Assembly (NCBI GenBank): GCA_937896505.1
Contig: CALBNP010000219.1
Coordinates: forward strand, 1 to 24,256
Origin: an uncultured Bacteroidales bacterium
GTDB lineage: Bacteria; Bacteroidota; Bacteroidia; Bacteroidales; F082
Direction of reading: 5' to 3'
DNA length: 24,256 bases
The position numbers and the translations under genes are program-made. The notes under the pieces were generated by a model. The model was not told the origin of the DNA. It did no database searches and saw only the letters and a list, made by a program, of their open reading frames with translations. This document shows positions 1 to 6,254 of this stretch, piece after piece. The first letter of the stretch is position 1; the number at the start of each line of letters is the position of its first letter.

Positions 1-59
1 ACAAACCGATTGGCCATATTAAATATGCACTACTTTAATTCCGCCAACGGGTTATTTAC

Positions 60-67
60 TATTTTTG
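60..67 (+). promoter_or_regulatory. Bacteroidota -7 promoter element for the GNAT-mltG-PGM operon
   Basis: The octamer TATTTTTG matches TAnnTTTG, the -7 consensus of the Bacteroidota primary sigma factor. It ends 22 nt before the ATG of the acetyltransferase gene. No convincing -33 TTTG was found. Bases 1-59 hold nothing else I can support. Confidence 0.6.
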
Positions 68-89
68 CAACTTATTTTAATCGGACAAT

Positions 90-605
90 ATGTTTATCAA
101 AAAAGGCGAAACGACATTGCGAAGTGCCGAACCGAGCGATGCGCTGCAAATCTTCGAATGGGAAAACGACCGCGAAGTGTGGCACGTCAGCGATACTTAT
201 GCACCCTACTCGCTTTACCAAATCGAGCAGTTCTTGCAAAACAGCAACGACTTGATTTCATGTCATCAGCTTCGATTGATGATTGATTTTCAAGGGAAAA
301 GCATCGGTTGTATCGACATTTTCGACTACGATGCCATCAACGAGAGAGCGGGATTAGGCATCCTCATCCAAAAGGATTTTCGTCACCAAGGCCATGCTCG
401 CGACGCACTTGCCATGACTGTAAAATATCTATTCGAGGACGTGATGCTTCATCAAGTGTATTGCACAATCGACGAGAACAACACCGACAGCCAGCACCTT
501 TTCCAAGAAGTTGGATTTGAGCCATGCGGCCATCGCCGGCAATGGAAAAAGACTCCCAACGGATTTACTGACATTATCGACTATCAACTAATTAACAATG
601 GTTAA
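90..605 (+). CDS. GNAT family N-acetyltransferase
   Basis: This is a 171-residue GNAT-fold acyltransferase that would transfer an acetyl group from acetyl-CoA to an amine; the substrate cannot be read from the sequence. It opens with the usual first strand (TLRSAEPSDA, about residues 9-18). The acetyl-CoA pyrophosphate loop is visible as RHQGHA (about residues 98-103), and the family's late 'LFQEVGFEPCG' segment follows near residue 138. Overall it resembles the RimJ/RimL/SpeG group of small-molecule or protein acetyltransferases. The ATG at 90 was chosen because it gives a complete GNAT N-terminus and lies just after a -7 box. Its stop overlaps the start of mltG by 8 bp (ATGGTTAA), so it is the first gene of a translationally coupled operon. 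It is probably cytoplasmic. The family call is firm, the role unknown. Confidence 0.9.
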   Translation: MFIKKGETTLRSAEPSDALQIFEWENDREVWHVSDTYAPYSLYQIEQFLQNSNDLISCHQLRLMIDFQGKSIGCIDIFDYDAINERAGLGILIQKDFRHQGHARDALAMTVKYLFEDVMLHQVYCTIDENNTDSQHLFQEVGFEPCGHRRQWKKTPNGFTDIIDYQLINNG

Positions 606-1710
606 GATACAGACTAAACTTTCTAACGAGAAGAAGACAAAGAAAACGAAGAAAAGCAAAAAAGGCAAACCAAAGAAGCGCATTGGCCTGACCATTATCG
701 TGGTGCTCGCCATACTTTTCATCTTCGCTTTAGCATTCGGCTATTGGTTTTACCGAATGGTCATGACACCTAATGTCAAGACCGCCGATGGCAACGATGC
801 CGTCGTCTTCATCCATACGGGCAGCGACTATGAACAAGCGAAAAACGCGCTTTTCGACGCCGGCATCATCGTCAAAAAGAAGAGCTTCGAATGGGTCGCC
901 AAAAAGAAGGAATACCCCGACCACGTCAAGCCAGGACGCTATGTCCTCGAAAACGGGATGAATAACAACCGTTTAGTCAACATGCTGCGCGGCGGTATGC
1001 AGTCGCCTGTGATGGTCACGTTCAACAACATCCGCAACATTGACCAACTGGCCGGACGCATCTCAAAGCAGATTGAAGCCGACTCGGCCTCCATTGCCTC
1101 ATTGCTCCACAACAAGGAATACATCAAAGGATTGGGATTCAACACCTACACCATCCCCGCCCTCTTCATTCCCAACACCTACGAGTTCTATTGGGACACC
1201 GATGCGCAAGAATTCGTTTACCGCATGCAACAAGAATACGACAAGTTCTGGAATGACGAGCGTTTGGCTAAAGCCAAGAAACTCGACATGACACCGACCG
1301 AAGTAAACACATTGGCTTCCATAGTTTGCAAGGAGAGCAACAAGACCGACGAGATGCCACGCATCGCTGGCGTCTATCTCAACCGACTGAAAAACAACTG
1401 GCTGCTTCAAGCCGATCCCACACTTATCTTTGCCCTCAACGACTTCGACATTAAGCGTGTGCTAAACGTCCACAAAGAAGTGGAATCGCCCTACAACACC
1501 TATAAATATGCAGGACTTCCGCCAGGTCCGATCTGCATTCCATCACTTGTCGCCATCAACTCAGTTCTCGATGCTGAAAAGCACAACTACTTCTATTTCT
1601 GCGCAAAAGAAGACTTCTCTGGCTACCACAACTTCGCCAAGACACTCACCGAGCACAACCAAAACGCTGCCAAATACCAACAGGCACTAAACAAGAGAGG
1701 AATCAAATGA
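598..1710 (+). CDS. mltG: Endolytic murein transglycosylase MltG (YceG-like)
   Basis: A 370-residue inner-membrane lytic transglycosylase that cleaves nascent glycan strands and is thought to terminate peptidoglycan polymerisation. A lysine-rich cytoplasmic N-terminus (residues 1-28) precedes one transmembrane helix (about 29-52). Next come a LysM-like stretch and the YceG catalytic domain. The catalytic-site block 'LASIVCKES' places the likely catalytic Glu at residue 246 (equivalent to the Glu of the E. coli motif ASIVEKE). It is followed by conserved 'IAGVYLNRL', 'LQADPTLIFAL' and 'SPYNTYKYAGLPPGPICIPS'. Length is normal for the family. The start overlaps the acetyltransferase stop by 8 bp, and the stop overlaps the next gene by 4 bp (ATGA). 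The highly basic, low-complexity N-terminus (many KK/KTKK) is common in Bacteroidota versions. Confidence 0.95.
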   Translation: MVKIQTKLSNEKKTKKTKKSKKGKPKKRIGLTIIVVLAILFIFALAFGYWFYRMVMTPNVKTADGNDAVVFIHTGSDYEQAKNALFDAGIIVKKKSFEWVAKKKEYPDHVKPGRYVLENGMNNNRLVNMLRGGMQSPVMVTFNNIRNIDQLAGRISKQIEADSASIASLLHNKEYIKGLGFNTYTIPALFIPNTYEFYWDTDAQEFVYRMQQEYDKFWNDERLAKAKKLDMTPTEVNTLASIVCKESNKTDEMPRIAGVYLNRLKNNWLLQADPTLIFALNDFDIKRVLNVHKEVESPYNTYKYAGLPPGPICIPSLVAINSVLDAEKHNYFYFCAKEDFSGYHNFAKTLTEHNQNAAKYQQALNKRGIK

Positions 1711-3053
1711 TGAAAGCATTCAAAGCCTACGACATACGCGGCGAATGGGGCACCGACCTAAACGAAGACATCGCCTACCGCATCGGATATTTCCTGCCAC
1801 AGATACTCAACGCCAAGACGTTTCTAGTCGGACGCGACATGCGCCTTTCGTCTGACACACTTTTCGAGCAGCTTGCACGAGGTCTCAACGACGCCGGCTG
1901 CAATGTTGACGACATCGGGCTTGCCACTACCCCACTCGTCTATTGGTCAACGGCAAAATATGGCTACGAAGCCTCGGCGCAAATCACCGCTTCGCACAAC
2001 CCGAAGAACCACAACGGATTGAAGATTTCGGCTGCCAACGCTCTGCCCGTTGGCTACGACACAGGCCTGAACCGATTGGAAGCCCTAGTTGAAAGCGACA
2101 GGCCATGCGTTCCCGTTGCCCATAGAGGCAGCATCCGACGCAAAGAAGTCAAAGACGATTATCTCGCTTTCCAGAAACAGTTTGTCGGCGACATTTCGGC
2201 ACTCAACATTGCCGTCGATTGCAGCAACGGCATGTCGGCACTTTTCGTCCACGAACTCATCGGTAAAGCCCACTATATCAACGACAATCTCGATGGTCAT
2301 TTTCCTAACCACGAGCCTAATCCTTTGGAAGCCGAAAACCAAGAGCAAATCAAGGAACTAGTCATCAAAGAGAAATGCGACATCGGTCTGCTCTTCGATG
2401 GTGATGCCGACCGCATCACGTTCATCGACGAGAAAGGCAACTTTATCTCGCCCGACCTCATCATCGCCTTCTTGGGTAACTTTTTCATCGGCGAGCAAAA
2501 ACAGAAAGGAATTGTATTGCAAGACATTAGAAGTTCGCGAGCCATCCAGGAATACCTTAACCGCTATCAGGCCAAAGTAGAAACCTGGCGCGTTGGGCGT
2601 GCCTATGCCGCCCTGAAACTCCGCGAATTGGATGGCGTATATGGCGGCGAACTTGCCGGACACTATTATTTCCGCGACTTCTACTATTCCGATTCGGCAT
2701 TCTTGGCGGCCTCCATCGTGTTGCGACTTCTCAACCGTTTCAAGCAAGAAGGCAAGACCATGAGCCAACTCGTTTCCGAAATCTCATCCTATTACAACAG
2801 CGGCGAAATCAACTTCAAGGTGGAAAACAAACAAGCCATCATGGAGGCCGTCCGCAACCATTTCATGAATCTTGAAAAACCCGAGCGTTTCCTCGACTTC
2901 GACGGCTATCGCATTGACTATCAAGACTGGTGGCTCAACATCCGGCCTTCCAACACCGAGCCTTATCTGCGTTTTCTCTGCGAAGCCAAGAGCGAAACCA
3001 AGTTGAAAGAAATCATCGATGTCGTCACCAACATCTCACGCAAATTGAAATAG
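1707..3053 (+). CDS. Phosphomannomutase/phosphoglucomutase (alpha-D-phosphohexomutase family)
   Basis: A 448-residue cytoplasmic phosphohexomutase that interconverts hexose 1- and 6-phosphates, supplying nucleotide-sugar precursors. All four family signatures are visible: the phosphoserine loop TASHNPKNHNG (phosphorylated Ser about 96), the Mg-binding loop DGDADR (Asp 231, 233, 235), the sugar-specificity loop GELAGHYYFRD (about 314-324) and the C-terminal phosphate-binding loop RPSNTEPYLRF. The sugar loop reads GELAGH where most PMM/PGM proteins have GEMSGH, a Ser-to-Ala change. The start overlaps mltG by 4 bp (ATGA). ATG codons at 1707 and 1710 are both possible, with a GAGAGG-like sequence 5-10 nt upstream. 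It is distinct from the glmM homologue further along the window. The manB/manC-type assignment is likely, but the substrate (mannose or glucose) is not decided. Confidence 0.92.
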   Translation: MMKAFKAYDIRGEWGTDLNEDIAYRIGYFLPQILNAKTFLVGRDMRLSSDTLFEQLARGLNDAGCNVDDIGLATTPLVYWSTAKYGYEASAQITASHNPKNHNGLKISAANALPVGYDTGLNRLEALVESDRPCVPVAHRGSIRRKEVKDDYLAFQKQFVGDISALNIAVDCSNGMSALFVHELIGKAHYINDNLDGHFPNHEPNPLEAENQEQIKELVIKEKCDIGLLFDGDADRITFIDEKGNFISPDLIIAFLGNFFIGEQKQKGIVLQDIRSSRAIQEYLNRYQAKVETWRVGRAYAALKLRELDGVYGGELAGHYYFRDFYYSDSAFLAASIVLRLLNRFKQEGKTMSQLVSEISSYYNSGEINFKVENKQAIMEAVRNHFMNLEKPERFLDFDGYRIDYQDWWLNIRPSNTEPYLRFLCEAKSETKLKEIIDVVTNISRKLK

Positions 3054-3079
3054 AATCCGTTCCATTTCTGAAAAATACG

Positions 3080-3087
3080 TAATTTTG
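3080..3087 (+). promoter_or_regulatory. -7 promoter element for the TPR lipoprotein gene
   Basis: TAATTTTG fits TAnnTTTG and ends 18 nt before the ATG at 3106. It lies in the short gap after the phosphohexomutase stop, so the lipoprotein gene probably has its own promoter. Confidence 0.55.
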
Positions 3088-3105
3088 CAACAAATAATCA
3101 CCGAA

Positions 3106-3516
3106 ATGAAAAAAACAGCACTCTTACTCATTACCATCATTGCACTTTTCATGTCAAGTTGTCAAAATCCCGCCAAGTCGCGCAATTACATGGACGAAGG
3201 CAACAAACTCATGATGAGATACAGCAAATTCGATGAGGCCGAAGAAGCCTTCACAAAAGCCATCAAATACGACAAAGGCAACTATGAGGCCTACTACCTT
3301 CGCGGCTGCGCCAAAATCAACAGCAGAAAATATGACGAAGCTATTTTGGACTTCCAGAAAGCCATCGATCTAAAGCCCGACTACGCTGATGCCTACTTCA
3401 ACGCTGGCCGCACTTGCTTCTATATCAAAGACTTCGACATGATGTGCTACTACTATAAGCTGGCACAGCAATATGGTCGTGAAAACATGGAAGACCTTAT
3501 GAAAAGCTGCAACTAA
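3106..3516 (+). CDS. Small TPR-repeat lipoprotein
   Basis: A 136-residue protein with a lipoprotein signal peptide: MKK, a hydrophobic stretch, then FMSSC with the lipid-bearing Cys near residue 19. The mature part is built of tetratricopeptide repeats: 'FDEAEEAFTKAIKYDKGNYEAYYLRG' region (about 41-68) and 'YDEAILDFQKAIDLKPDYADAYFNAG' region (about 75-101), followed by a partial third helix pair. TPRs mediate protein-protein contacts, so a periplasm-facing scaffold or adaptor is the likely role; no partner can be named. The ATG at 3106 was chosen over an in-frame TTG at 3085 because the TTG lies inside the -7 box and the later start gives a proper signal peptide. It converges with the MORN-type gene, and the two stop codons overlap by 4 bp. 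Confidence 0.85.
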   Translation: MKKTALLLITIIALFMSSCQNPAKSRNYMDEGNKLMMRYSKFDEAEEAFTKAIKYDKGNYEAYYLRGCAKINSRKYDEAILDFQKAIDLKPDYADAYFNAGRTCFYIKDFDMMCYYYKLAQQYGRENMEDLMKSCN

Positions 3517-4196
3517 TTGTCAGTTTCTTCCTTGTCGTAGCTATCCACGGCAACCAAATCGCCATCTTCGTTGTAGGTTTTCCACTGACCACATTTCTCA
3601 CCTTGGAAATAGTTACCTTCTTCCTTCACAGAAGTGTTTGGATAATAGGTAGTTGCAGCTCCATGAAACTTGCCGTTTACATAATGGCATTCCATCAGCA
3701 GCAAGCCGTTTTCGCGATATTTCTTGCAAACGCCATTCGGCAAACCATTGACAAATTGCGTTTCCTCGGCAAGCGTGCCCGTCTCAGGATTAAAAATCTT
3801 CGACCAGCCATCGACTTTACCATTCTTATTGTCCTCAACAAGAATCAACCTACCTGAATTGTCGTAGTATTTCCATTCGCCATCCTTCTTTTGGTTGACA
3901 TATCTCCCTTCGGCCACAAGCGTTCCATCGGGAGCATAAGTCTTGTTCTCAGCCTTTTCGCCCGACTTGTCAAACGAATTGGTTGCCTGCAAGTTACCAT
4001 GTTCATCATAATAGTTGAACAAACCTCTGGGTTTGTCGTTCTTGAACTGACCTTCATAGCGTTTCTGTCCGTTTGGATGATAGCCCGTCCAAAGGCCTTG
4101 ACGACGGCCCTTCGAATCAGTTTGGTTATAGTCTTGTGCAAAAGCCGCGGTCATGGCAAACACAAAAAAAGCGGCAAGGAGAAAATGTCTTTTCAT
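3513..4196 (-). CDS. Secreted MORN-variant (YwqK-like) repeat protein
   Basis: A 227-residue exported protein with a signal peptide (MKRHFLLAAFFVFAMTAAFA, cleavage near residue 20 before Q). The remainder is a series of MORN_2-type repeats of about 20-24 residues with the pattern G-x-W-x-x-Y-x-x-x-G-x-x-x-x-x-G-x-F. Visible units include GLWTGYHPNGQKRYEGQF, GEWKYYDNSGRLILVEDN and GQWKTYNEDGDLVAVDSY. Databases often label such proteins 'toxin-antitoxin system YwqK family antitoxin', but nothing here supports a toxin partner and that label should not be taken literally. The ATG at 4196 was preferred to a TTG at 4220, which lies in the promoter. The tail overlaps the convergent TPR lipoprotein by 4 bp. 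Probably periplasmic or outer-membrane facing; function unknown. Confidence 0.85.
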   Translation of the reverse strand: MKRHFLLAAFFVFAMTAAFAQDYNQTDSKGRRQGLWTGYHPNGQKRYEGQFKNDKPRGLFNYYDEHGNLQATNSFDKSGEKAENKTYAPDGTLVAEGRYVNQKKDGEWKYYDNSGRLILVEDNKNGKVDGWSKIFNPETGTLAEETQFVNGLPNGVCKKYRENGLLLMECHYVNGKFHGAATTYYPNTSVKEEGNYFQGEKCGQWKTYNEDGDLVAVDSYDKEETDN

Positions 4197-4217
4197 TATT
4201 TCAAGGTTTTGAGGCTG

Positions 4218-4225
4218 CAAATTTA
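4218..4225 (-). promoter_or_regulatory. -7 promoter element for the MORN-type gene
   Basis: Reading the minus strand the octamer is TAAATTTG, a match to TAnnTTTG, 21 nt before the ATG at 4196. It faces away from the recR -7 box, which begins 10 bp further on. Confidence 0.6.
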
Positions 4226-4235
4226 GGAAATAACG

Positions 4236-4243
4236 TACTTTTG
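4236..4243 (+). promoter_or_regulatory. -7 promoter element for recR
   Basis: TACTTTTG fits TAnnTTTG and ends only 11 nt before the recR ATG at 4255. The expected transcript start would leave a 5' leader of a few bases at most. Confidence 0.6.
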
Positions 4244-4254
4244 CAGCGATTATT

Positions 4255-4866
4255 ATGGCAGAATATTCATCTATATTACTTGAGAATGCCGTTGACTCGC
4301 TTTCGCGTCTTCCCGGAATCGGGAAGAAGACAGCTCTGCGGTTGGCGCTTCATCTCCTAGGCGAAGAGACCATCGAGACAGAGCAACTCGCTGATTCGCT
4401 GCTAAAAATGAAGCGGAATATTAGGCTTTGCGAGCGTTGCTACAACATCAGCGACACGGCGGTTTGCTCCATTTGCAGCAACCCGCGCCGCGACGAAAAC
4501 ACACTCTGCGTGGTGGCCGACATGCGCGATGTGCTAGCCATCGAACGCACCGCTTCCTACAACGGACTCTACCACGTCTTGGGAGGTGTCATCAGCCCCA
4601 TCGAAGGCATATCGCCTAATGACTTGAAAATCATTCAACTCGTCAGAAGAACCCAGCAAGAAAATATCAAGGAAATCATTTTGGCGTTGCCTGCCACCAT
4701 AGAGGGCGACACAACCAACTTTTACATTTACAGGCAATTAAACGAGTTTAAGGGGAAAATATCCGTTATCTCAAAAGGAATTGCCGTTGGTGACGCTTTG
4801 GAATACGTCGATGAAGTGACCTTGGGCCGCTCCATTCAAAACCGCACGATTTTCAATCAGAAATAG
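4255..4866 (+). CDS. recR: Recombination mediator protein RecR
   Basis: A 203-residue protein, the normal length for RecR, which acts with RecO (and RecF) to load RecA on SSB-coated gapped DNA. Domains in order: a helix-hairpin-helix (LPGIGKKTALRLALHLL, about 19-35), a C4 zinc finger (Cys 59, 62, 71 and 74, in LCERCYN...CSIC), and a Toprim domain starting near 'VVADMRDVLAIERT' (about 86-99) with 'HVLGGVISPIEGI' and 'ILALPATIEGDTTNFYI'. The C-terminal 'GDALEYVDEVTLGRSIQNRT' is also characteristic. It is transcribed divergently from the MORN-type gene and convergently with the small gene at 4887-5132. No recO or dnaX neighbour is seen here. Confidence 0.97.
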   Translation: MAEYSSILLENAVDSLSRLPGIGKKTALRLALHLLGEETIETEQLADSLLKMKRNIRLCERCYNISDTAVCSICSNPRRDENTLCVVADMRDVLAIERTASYNGLYHVLGGVISPIEGISPNDLKIIQLVRRTQQENIKEIILALPATIEGDTTNFYIYRQLNEFKGKISVISKGIAVGDALEYVDEVTLGRSIQNRTIFNQK

Positions 4867-4868
4867 CC

Positions 4869-4886
4869 TTTTCAAGAACTTGAAAA
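4869..4886. terminator. Short inverted repeat between convergent recR and the small minus-strand gene
   Basis: TTTTCAAG and CTTGAAAA form a perfect 8-bp stem with a 2-nt loop, filling almost the whole 20-bp gap between two convergent stop codons. It could serve both strands. It is AT-rich with no long T tract beyond the stem, so as an intrinsic terminator it would be weak. Confidence 0.4.
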
Positions 4887-5132
4887 TCAATTCATTAGTT
4901 CTTCGTCATCGAAAAGCTGAAGTTGGTTTTCGGTAAGATACAGTTCTTGCGGCACTTCATATTCGTATGCAGTGATGAAACGTGCTATATTACTCTTAAT
5001 CAACTTAATAGGTGTAGTCTTTCGCGCCTTGCAATAGTTACACAACGAACGGTATTGACCTTTCGACAACTTGAAGGTAATGGCGTGGTAAGTGTAGCTT
5101 CTGCTACTTCTCTTTTTTTTCTTGTTCACCAT
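4887..5132 (-). CDS. Small conserved hypothetical protein, possible ribbon-helix-helix DNA-binding protein
   Basis: An 81-residue protein that I cannot name. The N-terminus is very basic (MVNKKKKRSSRS). Residues about 16-53 follow the ribbon-helix-helix pattern: a strand with alternating hydrophobics (YHAITFKLS), a first helix (GQYRSLCNYCKARK), a turn (TTP) and a second helix (IKLIKSNIARFITAYEY). An acidic, Leu/Gln-rich tail (ENQLQLFDDEELMN) ends it. This would suit a small dimeric DNA-binding protein; the fold is inferred from pattern only. It lies in a 360-bp slot between recR and a kinase gene, convergent with the first and divergent from the second. No clean TAnnTTTG box was found upstream on the minus strand. 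It appears to be a real gene because the antisense frame gives nothing recognisable. Confidence 0.65.
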   Translation of the reverse strand: MVNKKKKRSSRSYTYHAITFKLSKGQYRSLCNYCKARKTTPIKLIKSNIARFITAYEYEVPQELYLTENQLQLFDDEELMN

Positions 5133-5201
5133 AACATGCTGATTTTGACGGAGCGAAATAACAAAAAATCAATGAGAAATGCAAACAAATGTTATTTTTC
5201 C

Positions 5202-5209
5202 TAATTTTG
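5202..5209 (+). promoter_or_regulatory. -7 promoter element for the PfkB-type kinase
   Basis: TAATTTTG fits TAnnTTTG and ends 18 nt before the ATG at 5228, the same spacing as for the TPR lipoprotein gene. Confidence 0.6.
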
Positions 5210-5227
5210 GCCACAATTTTTAGAGCA

Positions 5228-6085
5228 ATGAACATCACAGTCATAGGCGAAACCAACATCGACATCCGCACAAAGGCAATAGGTCAACTCAACGGCAATG
5301 GATGTACCCCATCAGTCATCTCATTCCACTTTGGCGGCGTAGCGCGGAACATTGCCGCAAACCTTTGTCAAATGGGTCACAACGTGCAACTTATGACACT
5401 TTTTGGCGATGACGATTACGTATCACAACTAAAAAAAGACTGCGAAAAAAGAGAAATAAAGCTGGACCTTTCCGACACGAAAGACGGCTATCACAGCCCT
5501 ATTTTCCTTAGCCTCACCGACGAAATCGGCAACGTAAAGACTGCCTTTTCCGACATGGAAATCAACAACTTGATGGGCAAAGAATGGATTGAAAGCAAAA
5601 TGAGCGAAATCAACCGAGCTGACATTGTCGTTGCCGACACTTTGCTTGATGAAGAAGCTCTCGCTTTCCTGATTGACCATTGCGATGTCCCTGTATTCAT
5701 CGACACCGTTTCGCCTAACAAGGCGGTCCGTTTGGCCCAAGCCTTGAAGAAATCACGCCGAGGCATCTTTGCCCTCAAGTGCAACCAACAAGAAGCCTTC
5801 GCCTTGACAAGTATCGGAAATCCAAAGACTTCCGCCATTGTACTAAACCGATTGGGTATCGAACACGTGTATGTCACACTGGGTGCCGATGGCGTCATCT
5901 ACAGCGATGGTGCGGATGCTTCCCACGCCCCTGCCCTATCTGCCCATGTCGTCAATGTGATGGGATCGGGCGACGCTTTCCTTGCCGGAATCATTGACGC
6001 CTTCAGCAAGGGCAAAAAAGGAGAGGCCGCCCTCCCCTATGGACTGGCAGCCTCTAAAACCATTATCGAATCAAGAGAGAGTTAA
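5228..6085 (+). CDS. PfkB family kinase, likely pseudouridine kinase (PsuK-like)
   Basis: A 285-residue ribokinase-fold sugar or nucleoside kinase. The N-terminal 'VIGETNIDI' strand, the glycine-pair substrate lid 'GGVARNIAANL' (about 37-47), 'LFGDDDY', and the ATP/catalytic block 'VMGSGDAFLAG' (general-base Asp 249) are all present. The likeness to PsuK is stronger than to ribokinase: compare GGVARNIAANL with GGVGRNIA, 'FSDMEINNL', 'ADIVVADTLLDEEALAFLI' and 'VPVFIDTVSPNKAVRL' with the corresponding E. coli PsuK segments. PsuK phosphorylates pseudouridine to its 5'-phosphate for PsuG to cleave; no psuG lies in the window. The ATG at 5228 was chosen over 5189 because it starts at the conserved first strand and follows a -7 box. 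The C-terminus is short, ending 36 residues after the catalytic Asp. Confidence 0.85.
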   Translation: MNITVIGETNIDIRTKAIGQLNGNGCTPSVISFHFGGVARNIAANLCQMGHNVQLMTLFGDDDYVSQLKKDCEKREIKLDLSDTKDGYHSPIFLSLTDEIGNVKTAFSDMEINNLMGKEWIESKMSEINRADIVVADTLLDEEALAFLIDHCDVPVFIDTVSPNKAVRLAQALKKSRRGIFALKCNQQEAFALTSIGNPKTSAIVLNRLGIEHVYVTLGADGVIYSDGADASHAPALSAHVVNVMGSGDAFLAGIIDAFSKGKKGEAALPYGLAASKTIIESRES

Positions 6086-6144
6086 TCAAAAAGTCCATGT
6101 CATTCTGAGCGAGGAACGAGCGTGAGAATCTATGGACTTTTTGA
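6086..6144. repeat. 13-bp perfect inverted repeat right after the kinase stop
   Basis: TCAAAAAGTCCAT (6086-6098) and ATGGACTTTTTGA (6132-6144) are exact reverse complements around a 33-bp loop. The right arm ends in a T5 run, so it may terminate kinase transcripts. The loop carries a repeat unit that begins GTCATTCTGAGC and ends GAATCTATG. Confidence 0.7.
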
Positions 6145-6243
6145 CGGAATAAATAACATAGATTCCTTTCACCTTTTGAAGGCATAGATACACTCACCTT
6201 TCAGGTTCGGTATGACATGCCTTCAAAAGGCTCAGAATGACAT
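6097..6243. repeat. Nested inverted intergenic repeat cluster
   Basis: Outer arms ATGTCATTCTGAGC (6097-6110) and its exact complement (6230-6243) enclose a second 14-bp perfect pair, CCTTTTGAAGGCAT (6172-6185) with ATGCCTTCAAAAGG (6217-6230). A 9-bp pair GAATCTATG (6126-6134) / CATAGATTC (6157-6165) lies between. Thus one unit runs 6099-6134 on plus and an inverted, longer unit runs 6157-6241 on minus; both open GTCATTCTGAGC and close GAATCTATG. Inside the longer one, between the 14-bp arms, is a third shorter copy (GTCATAC...ATCTATG on minus). It fills the gap between two convergent genes. Confidence 0.75.
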
Positions 6244-6254
6244 AGGTGCTGCAT

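Noticed and set aside
3513..4196. YwqK 'antitoxin' of a toxin-antitoxin pair
   Set aside because: The protein has a signal peptide and MORN-type repeats, and no toxin gene adjoins it; the label is a database habit.
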